Assembly (NCBI RefSeq): GCF_007795095.1
Contig: NZ_CP042218.1
Span: 682,001 to 746,000, forward strand
DNA: 64,000 bases
Direction of reading: 5' to 3'
Source of the DNA: Luteimonas granuli
Lineage (GTDB): Bacteria > Pseudomonadota > Gammaproteobacteria > Xanthomonadales > Xanthomonadaceae
Shown: in pieces, positions 59,026-64,000 of the stretch
How the letters are laid out: each line of letters opens with the position of its first letter
Numbering within the stretch: position 1 is the first letter of the stretch
The notes under the pieces: generated by a model
The model's database searches: none
Seen by the model: only the letters and a program-made list of their open reading frames with translations
What the model was told of the DNA's origin: nothing
Position numbers and translations under genes: made by a program

Positions 59026-59043
59026 GGACTGCGGACGGGTGGC

Positions 59044-59697
59044 TCAGCCGGCGAACCGCTGCCAGAGCTGCTGCACGGCCAGTCCGCCACCGCCGATCAG
59101 CACGCTGAAATACAGCATCGTGCCGATCGTGGCCAGATGGCCCAGCAGCACCGCGCCGCCGTCGCGCTGGATGAAGCCCACAGCGTAGAGCAGCAGTGCG
59201 ATCCCCGGCAGCGTGTTGCTGAACGGGACGAATCCGAACGGCGCCATCAGCAGCAGCGCGGCGAGGATGAAAGCGAGATTGTTGAACACCCCCTGCGCGC
59301 GACCGTCCACCAGCAGGGCCAGGCGGTGCGGGCGGCTCACGCGCTCGAGCCGGCGCACCCAGGACATGCCGCTGACGAGGGCGGGGCGGAGGCGGTCGGC
59401 CGGCAGCGGACGCCGGGCCAGTCGCCGCGGCAGCCACAGCGGCCGACCGGACAGCCGGCTGATGCCGACCAGCAGGATCGCCGCACCGAACACCGTGCTC
59501 ACCCCCGGGATCGACACCGGGATGAGGAACACCAGGGTCAGCAGGATCGAGAGCACCAGCAGGCCCTCGTCGCCGATCACGCCGAGCAGCTCGCCCAGGC
59601 TCATCGAGCCGCTGGGCAGCCGCGCGATCACCGCCTCCAGCTGGACCCGCAGGGAGACCTCGCCGGCGGGACCCGAAGGGGGCAATGGTGCCGGCAT
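59044..59697 (-). CDS. ExoD-like membrane protein
   Basis: 217 residues. Four or so hydrophobic helices (LLVLSILLTLVFLIPVSIPG, FGAAILLVGISRL, NNLAFILAALLLMAPFGF, LPGIALLLYAVGFI). GDEGLLVLSILLTLVFLIPV matches the ExoD family, first linked to exopolysaccharide and alkaline tolerance in rhizobia. The role here is unknown. Next to pcm and nlpD on the same strand. Confidence 0.85.
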   Translation of the reverse strand: MPAPLPPSGPAGEVSLRVQLEAVIARLPSGSMSLGELLGVIGDEGLLVLSILLTLVFLIPVSIPGVSTVFGAAILLVGISRLSGRPLWLPRRLARRPLPADRLRPALVSGMSWVRRLERVSRPHRLALLVDGRAQGVFNNLAFILAALLLMAPFGFVPFSNTLPGIALLLYAVGFIQRDGGAVLLGHLATIGTMLYFSVLIGGGGLAVQQLWQRFAG

Positions 59698-59699
59698 GC

Positions 59700-60383
59700 T
59701 CAGTCGACCAGTCCGGACAGGAGCGGCACGAACGCGACGCTGGCCAGCGTGTCCTGGGTGATCCGGCCCTCGACGTCCTTGCGCAGGCGCAGCAGCGACT
59801 GTCCGCCGCCTGCGCCCACCGGTGCGACGAGGGTGCCGCCCGGAGCGAGCTGCGCGGTCAGCGCATCGACCAGGGCCGGCGCGCCGGCGGTCACCAGGAT
59901 GCCGTCGAACGGTGCTTCTTCCGGCCAGCCCACGCGGCCGTCGTCATGCTTGCTGCGCACGTTGAGGCCCAGTGAGCGGAAGCGCTTGCGTGCGATCCGC
60001 AGCAGGTCGCCGATGCGTTCCACGGTATAGACCTCCAGGCCGAGGGCGGCGAGGATCGCGGCCTGGTAGCCGGAGCCGGTGCCGACCTCGAGCACGCGCC
60101 GCGGCTGCGCGCCGCCGTCGAACAGCGCCTCGGTCATCTTCGCCACCACCCACGGCTGGGAGATGGTCTGACCGTGGCCGATCGGCAGCGCGGTGTCCTC
60201 GTAGGCGCGGGTGGCCAGGGCCTCGTCGACGAACAGGTGCCGCGGCACGGTGCGGATGGCGTTGAGCACGCGTTCGTCGGCGATGCCGTTGCCGCGCAGG
60301 CGCTCGATCAGCCGGTCGCGGACGCGCTGCGAGGTCATGCCCACGCCCAGGGCTTCGGGCTGGAGGCGGATCCGCGGCGTCAT
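59700..60383 (-). CDS. pcm: Protein-L-isoaspartate O-methyltransferase
   Basis: 227 residues. Repairs isoaspartyl damage in aged proteins using [22 protein letters not shown] and [19 protein letters not shown] are the diagnostic motifs, with [15 protein letters not shown] near the end. The ATG at 60383 overlaps the surE stop by 4 bp, the standard surE-pcm coupling. Confidence 0.96.
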   Translation of the reverse strand: MTPRIRLQPEALGVGMTSQRVRDRLIERLRGNGIADERVLNAIRTVPRHLFVDEALATRAYEDTALPIGHGQTISQPWVVAKMTEALFDGGAQPRRVLEVGTGSGYQAAILAALGLEVYTVERIGDLLRIARKRFRSLGLNVRSKHDDGRVGWPEEAPFDGILVTAGAPALVDALTAQLAPGGTLVAPVGAGGGQSLLRLRKDVEGRITQDTLASVAFVPLLSGLVD

Positions 60384-61165
60384 GCCGTCGCCCCGTTGCG
60401 AAGGGCCTCCTCCAGGCCACCGACCCATGCAGCGACCTGGTCCAGGGCCTGGTAGCGCGTCAGATCGACCTGGATGGGCGTGATCGAAATGTGCCGGGTG
60501 CGGATGGCGTGGAAATCGGTGCCGGGGCCGGAGTCCTGCTCCGGGCCGGAGGCGCCGATCCACCAGAAGTGGCGTCCGCGCGGATCCTGTGCCGGGACGC
60601 AGGCTTCGGCGCGGTGCCGGTTGCCCAGGCGCGTGACCTCGAAGCCCTCGACTTCGGCCCACGGGATGTCGGGCACGTTGACGTTGAGAATGGTGTCCGC
60701 GGGCAGCGGATCCGCGCGCAGCCGGGCCACGATCTCGACCGCGGCGCGCGCGGCGGTCCCGTAGTGCAGGCCGACGTGGTCGCGGGTGGCCAGCGACACC
60801 GCCACCGCGGGCAGGCCGAGGAAGCGGCCTTCCATCGCCGCGGCGACGGTGCCGGAATAGATCACGTCGTCGCCGAGGTTGGCGGTGTTGTTGATGCCCG
60901 AGACCACGATGTCCGGCTCGCCCTCGAGCATGCCGGTGATTGCGACGTGGACGCAGTCGGTCGGCGTGCCATGCACGCGCCAGGTGGTCGCGTCCATCTG
61001 CACGGCCTGCAGCGGCAGGTCGAGGGTGAGCGAATTGCTGGCACCGGAGCGGTCGCGATCCGGCGCGACGACGATCACCTCATGGCCGGCGGTACGCAGG
61101 CCTTCGGCGAGCGCGCGGATGCCGGGGGCGTCGACGCCGTCGTCGTTGCTAACGAGGATTTTCAT
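60380..61165 (-). CDS. surE: 5'/3'-nucleotidase SurE
   Basis: 261 residues. Survival protein with metal-dependent nucleotide phosphatase activity. [20 protein letters not shown] holds the metal-binding DD pair; [20 protein letters not shown] is the conserved active-site loop. An in-frame ATG at 61174 adds three residues; 61165 gives the family N-terminus. First gene of surE-pcm-exoD-nlpD. Confidence 0.96.
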   Translation of the reverse strand: MKILVSNDDGVDAPGIRALAEGLRTAGHEVIVVAPDRDRSGASNSLTLDLPLQAVQMDATTWRVHGTPTDCVHVAITGMLEGEPDIVVSGINNTANLGDDVIYSGTVAAAMEGRFLGLPAVAVSLATRDHVGLHYGTAARAAVEIVARLRADPLPADTILNVNVPDIPWAEVEGFEVTRLGNRHRAEACVPAQDPRGRHFWWIGASGPEQDSGPGTDFHAIRTRHISITPIQVDLTRYQALDQVAAWVGGLEEALRNGATA

Positions 61166-61220
61166 TGCGTTCATGATAACGGAAGGCGACGGCGGCGGCC
61201 CGCCGCGCTAGGCTTCCACC

Positions 61221-61769
61221 ATGTCGGGTACAGATGGAAAACGCGACGACGACGACGATGCGGCACTGTTCCGCGCCGCCGTCGGTCCGGTGCGCGAGCT
61301 GCCGTCCGCACCCGAGCCTCCACGGCGTCCGGCGCCGCGACCGCGGGCGCGCATGGCCGAACGCGACGAGGCGCAGGCACGCGAAGACTTCCGACTGGGC
61401 CGCGGCGAGGCCTTCGCCATCGGTCGCGGCGACGTGCTTGCCTACCGGCGGGACCAGGTTCCGCCGCGCATGCTCAAGCGGCTGTCACAGGGGCTGTATG
61501 CGGCCCAGGACGAGCTCGACCTGCACCATGCGGATGCCGCGGCGGCGGAAACACTCCTGCGCCGCTTCCTGGCCGGGGCGCTCGACGCAGGCCACGGCTG
61601 TGTGCGCGTCGTGCATGGCAAGGGAATCAATTCCACCGACAGCCTGCCGGTGCTGAAAAACGTGGTCGACCGGATCCTTCGCCAGCGTGCGGACGTACTG
61701 GCGTTCCACTCCGCGCCGCCGGCCCAGGGAGGGACCGGCGCGGTGCTGGTCCTGCTGGCGCGGCGCTGA
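61221..61769 (+). CDS. smrA: Smr-domain protein SmrA
   Basis: 182 residues. An acidic, Asp-rich start (KRDDDDDAALF) and a basic linker precede a C-terminal Smr domain: DELDLHHADAAAAETLLRRF (LDLH motif) and CVRVVHGKGINSTDSLPVLK (HGxG motif). Smr proteins are nucleases or nucleic-acid binders. It is in the opposite strand to the flanking ispDF-truD and surE-pcm blocks and splits them. Confidence 0.92.
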   Translation: MSGTDGKRDDDDDAALFRAAVGPVRELPSAPEPPRRPAPRPRARMAERDEAQAREDFRLGRGEAFAIGRGDVLAYRRDQVPPRMLKRLSQGLYAAQDELDLHHADAAAAETLLRRFLAGALDAGHGCVRVVHGKGINSTDSLPVLKNVVDRILRQRADVLAFHSAPPAQGGTGAVLVLLARR

Positions 61770-61770
61770 G

Positions 61771-62019
61771 CTACTGGACGTCCGGCTCGTCGGGCGGGCC
61801 GACAGCAAGGCGCTTCAGAGGCGGATTGAGCCAGTGCACGCGCACGCCTCGACGGCGCGCCACGTGCTCGACCGCCGCCACGTAGGCCGTGTCGGTCGTC
61901 ACCTCGTCGGGTGCCTGGTACGGCTGCGGTGCGGCGGACGCCATGCCCCCGCTGCTCGCGCAGCCGGCGAGGACCATCGCGGGGATCGCCGACAGGACCA
62001 CTCTGGACATCGCTTTCAT
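61771..62019 (-). CDS. Small lipoprotein
   Basis: 82 residues. Clear lipoprotein signal (SRVVLSAIPAMVLAGC, Cys20), then a linker and VAAVEHVARRRGVRVHWLNP. No family recognised. It has an unusually strong ribosome site GGGAGGTGA five bases before the ATG. The 3' end touches that of smrA with a 1-bp gap (convergent). Confidence 0.72.
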   Translation of the reverse strand: MKAMSRVVLSAIPAMVLAGCASSGGMASAAPQPYQAPDEVTTDTAYVAAVEHVARRRGVRVHWLNPPLKRLAVGPPDEPDVQ

Positions 62020-62095
62020 GGGTCACCTCCCTCGGATGCGCGCCGGCGCCACCGGCGCACACCACATCTATACCCGCGGATGAACCCTTTCCAGT

Positions 62096-62124
62096 GCCCG
62101 CCCGGCATTTTCCGACGGGCGGGC
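62096..62124 (-). terminator. Stem-loop 3 bp after truD stop
   Basis: Perfect 9-bp arms GCCCGCCCG / CGGGCGGGC with an 11-nt loop. No U-run follows on the minus strand, so it is a weak terminator or an mRNA-stabilising hairpin. Confidence 0.5.
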
Positions 62125-62127
62125 CGC

Positions 62128-63234
62128 TCAGTCCGGCTGGCGATCGGCGACCTCGCCGAGCTCCGCCAGCACGGCGGTCGCGTAGGCTCCTGCCGGCAGC
62201 GAGAAATCCAGCGCGAGGACATCGTCCGCCAGCCACCGCCAGGCCAGTCCCTCCGGTCGGAGACGGGTCGCGCGCCGCTCCTGCCTCAGGCCCGCGGCCT
62301 CCAGGCCGGCGCGAAGCGCCAGGCTGTCCGCATCCGCGAGCGCCGCCAGTTCCAGCGCCCTCGCCTCGCCGTCGCTGCGCGGATCGCCGCGGCCCCACAG
62401 CGGCGCGGTGGGATGGATGTCGAAGGCCGCGAGCCGCGCCGCGAGCGCCACGCTCCAGGGTTCCGGACCGAAGACGCTGCGGCTGCCGTCGAGCATCCAC
62501 GCCTCGCCCTCCAGGCCGCGGTCCCAGCTGCCGTCCGCCACCCGCGCGGCGAGCACCCGGTTGAACAGGGCGGACCGGGCGGCCGACAGCAGCAGGGCGC
62601 GCTCGTCGCGGCGCACGCGCAGCCCGGCGAACATGCGCCGCGCCCTGTCGACGTTTCCGCCGCCGTGACCGAAACGCTGTGCGCCGAACCCGTTCGGCAC
62701 CCCGCGCTCGGCGATGGCCCGCAGGCGCGCGTCGATCGCCGCGGCATCGCCTTCGACCCCGCGCAGCACCAGCACGAACCGGTTGCCGGCGAGTGCGCCG
62801 CGCGGCAGCTTGCGGGCGTGCCTGGCCTGCCCGAGCACGCGCAGCGACTGGCCGGTGGCCGGGTCGTCGCGCTCGAGCGCGGCGATGTCGGGCGCCTCGC
62901 GCCCGGGCAGTTGCAGGCTGAAGCGCTGGCGGGTGACGGCATGGCGGTCCTTGAGCCCCGCGTAGCCGATCGCACGCTCGTCCACGCCTGCCCAGTCCGC
63001 CAGCAGGCGGGCGACGAAGGCGGTGTTCATGCCGCGCTTCTCGATCGTCAGCAGCAGGTGCTCGCCGGCGCCGCTGGCGGCGAAGCCGTCGATCTCGGTG
63101 ACATCGAAATCCTCGGGCGTGGTCCGGATCCGGGCGCGCAGCACCGGCGCACCGTGGGCGCGCGGCAGGTCGGCCGCGTTTCCTTCCTTCCCGGCCCCGG
63201 CCGGGCCGCGGGTATCGCCCGGACCGGCGTTCAC
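62128..63234 (-). CDS. truD: tRNA pseudouridine13 synthase TruD
   Basis: 368 residues. Makes pseudouridine at tRNA position 13. [20 protein letters not shown] contains the catalytic Asp, with [25 protein letters not shown] and [19 protein letters not shown] as family landmarks. GTG at 63234 overlaps the ispF stop by 4 bp. Confidence 0.96.
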   Translation of the reverse strand: MNAGPGDTRGPAGAGKEGNAADLPRAHGAPVLRARIRTTPEDFDVTEIDGFAASGAGEHLLLTIEKRGMNTAFVARLLADWAGVDERAIGYAGLKDRHAVTRQRFSLQLPGREAPDIAALERDDPATGQSLRVLGQARHARKLPRGALAGNRFVLVLRGVEGDAAAIDARLRAIAERGVPNGFGAQRFGHGGGNVDRARRMFAGLRVRRDERALLLSAARSALFNRVLAARVADGSWDRGLEGEAWMLDGSRSVFGPEPWSVALAARLAAFDIHPTAPLWGRGDPRSDGEARALELAALADADSLALRAGLEAAGLRQERRATRLRPEGLAWRWLADDVLALDFSLPAGAYATAVLAELGEVADRQPD

Positions 63235-63710
63235 GCCGTCACGAGCAGGCAGACCGCCTGCGCGGCGATGCCCTCCTCGCGGCCGATGAAGCCGAGGCGT
63301 TCGCTGGTGGTGGCCTTGACGCTGATCGCGTCCAGCGCCACGCCGAGGTCGGCGGCGATCGCCTCGCGCATCGCCAGGGCGTGCGGGCCGACCTTCGGCC
63401 GCTCGCAGACCACGGTCGCATCGGCATTGCCCACCTTCCAGCCGCGCTCCGCGGCCAAGGCAGCGCAGTGGCGCAGCAGCACTCGGCTGTCGGCGCCCTT
63501 CCAGCGCGCGTCCGAAGGCGGGAAATGCACGCCGATGTCGCCCAGCGCCAGCGCGCCGAGGATCGCGTCGCAGAGTGCGTGCAGGATCACGTCCCCGTCG
63601 CTGTGCGCGACCAGGCCGCGGTCGTGCGGCACGCGCACGCCGCCGAGCATCACGTGGTCGCCGTCGCCAAAGGCGTGGACGTCGTAGCCCTGGCCGATGC
63701 GGATGTTCAT
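63231..63710 (-). CDS. ispF: 2-C-methyl-D-erythritol 2,4-cyclodiphosphate synthase
   Basis: 159 residues. Fifth step of the MEP isoprenoid pathway. Zinc ligands in [13 protein letters not shown] (Asp8, His10) and [19 protein letters not shown] (His42), and the C-terminal [20 protein letters not shown] are intact. Overlaps ispD by 4 bp and truD by 4 bp, giving an ispD-ispF-truD operon. Confidence 0.97.
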   Translation of the reverse strand: MNIRIGQGYDVHAFGDGDHVMLGGVRVPHDRGLVAHSDGDVILHALCDAILGALALGDIGVHFPPSDARWKGADSRVLLRHCAALAAERGWKVGNADATVVCERPKVGPHALAMREAIAADLGVALDAISVKATTSERLGFIGREEGIAAQAVCLLVTA

Positions 63711-64000
63711 TCGCCTTCCTCCATCGTCCGGCGCGCGAGCAGGAACTCGAAGTACGCCAGGTCGGCCGGCGTGGTCACCTTGATGTTGTCGGCGGCGCCC
63801 TCGACCAGCAGCGGGCGCAGGCCCTGGCGCTCCATGGCCATGGCCTCGTCGGTGACCTCGATGGCGTCCGCCGCGGCGGCCTCCAGCGCGCGCCCGAGCT
63901 GCAGGCGGCGGAACAGCTGCGGCGTCAGCGCGCGCCACAGGCGCTCGCGGGGCTCGGTGCCGTCGATGCCGCCGTCGTCCCCGGCGCGCTTGAGGGTGTC
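63707..64000 (-). CDS. ispD: 2-C-methyl-D-erythritol 4-phosphate cytidylyltransferase, C-terminal part
   Basis: Only the last 97 codons lie in the window. They read [20 protein letters not shown], then [20 protein letters not shown] and [20 protein letters not shown], the IspD C-terminus including the NIKVTTPxDL motif. Third step of the MEP pathway. The gene runs off the right edge. Confidence 0.95.
   Translation of the reverse strand, partial: DTLKRAGDDGGIDGTEPRERLWRALTPQLFRRLQLGRALEAAAADAIEVTDEAMAMERQGLRPLLVEGAADNIKVTTPADLAYFEFLLARRTMEEGE

Noticed and set aside
62096-62124. Rho-independent terminator for truD
   Set aside because: The stem is strong, but no U-run follows on the minus strand, so only a stem-loop is claimed with moderate confidence.

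Overview
The window is about 64 kb of very GC-rich (roughly 70% by eye), densely coded chromosome. It reads as a gammaproteobacterium of the Xanthomonadaceae/Lysobacteraceae (Luteimonas/Lysobacter-like). The basis is a tail of a type II secretion operon ending M-N, an ACE-type M2 dipeptidase, an SRPBCC-DUF423-alkA block, and the conserved orders miaA-hfq-hflX-hflK-hflC-purA and ispD-ispF-truD-surE-pcm-nlpD. The genus is an inference. No tRNA, rRNA, CRISPR array, insertion sequence or phage gene was seen.

Layout. 1-5.7 kb: gspM/gspN tail, an outer-membrane porin, a glycosyltransferase overlapping a PAP2 phosphatase, rlmJ and a GNAT protein. 5.7-14 kb: mfd; on the minus strand alkA, DUF423 and an SRPBCC protein; a composite inverted repeat; and a NarL/DesR-type two-component pair. 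14-20 kb: a GNAT protein, minCDE, a small HExxH protein, an M2 dipeptidase lipoprotein and a Bcr/CflA exporter. 20.5-28 kb: a tandem glycine riboswitch controlling gcvP, a large catalase, and translationally coupled egtB-egtD (ergothioneine), giving an oxidative-stress cluster. 28-35.4 kb: a ferritin-like protein, an ArsC-like protein, an FUSC transporter, then a copper/nitrite locus. There a TonB-dependent copper receptor and a DUF2946 protein are divergent from a three-domain copper nitrite reductase, with two Crp/Fnr-type boxes between them. 35.5-39.8 kb: a signalling operon of an unknown 143-residue protein, a double-domain KaiC-like ATPase and a GGDEF-histidine kinase fusion. 39.8-45.9 kb: an MFS exporter, an HD-GYP protein, a spermidine-synthase-like protein, a thioredoxin, a SufR-like Fe-S regulator with a lipoprotein, and a BLH-type phosphatase. 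45.9-57.8 kb: purA, DUF2065, hflC, hflK, hflX, hfq, miaA, putP, folP, ftsH, rlmE and yhbY. 57.8-64 kb: a Mth938-like protein, nlpD, exoD, pcm, surE, smrA, a lipoprotein, truD, ispF and the C-terminus of ispD.

Three otherwise intact housekeeping genes (gspN, mfd, hflX) each appear to be broken by one extra base. Two of the three events are in G/C homopolymers. Uncorrected sequencing error is the simplest explanation, but real lesions cannot be excluded from the sequence alone.

The most promising less-described systems are the KaiC-like/GGDEF-kinase operon, the divergent copper-uptake/NirK locus with paired Crp/Fnr promoters, the SufR-like regulator with its lipoprotein and a palindromic candidate operator, and the composite inverted repeat at 11.66-12.09 kb.
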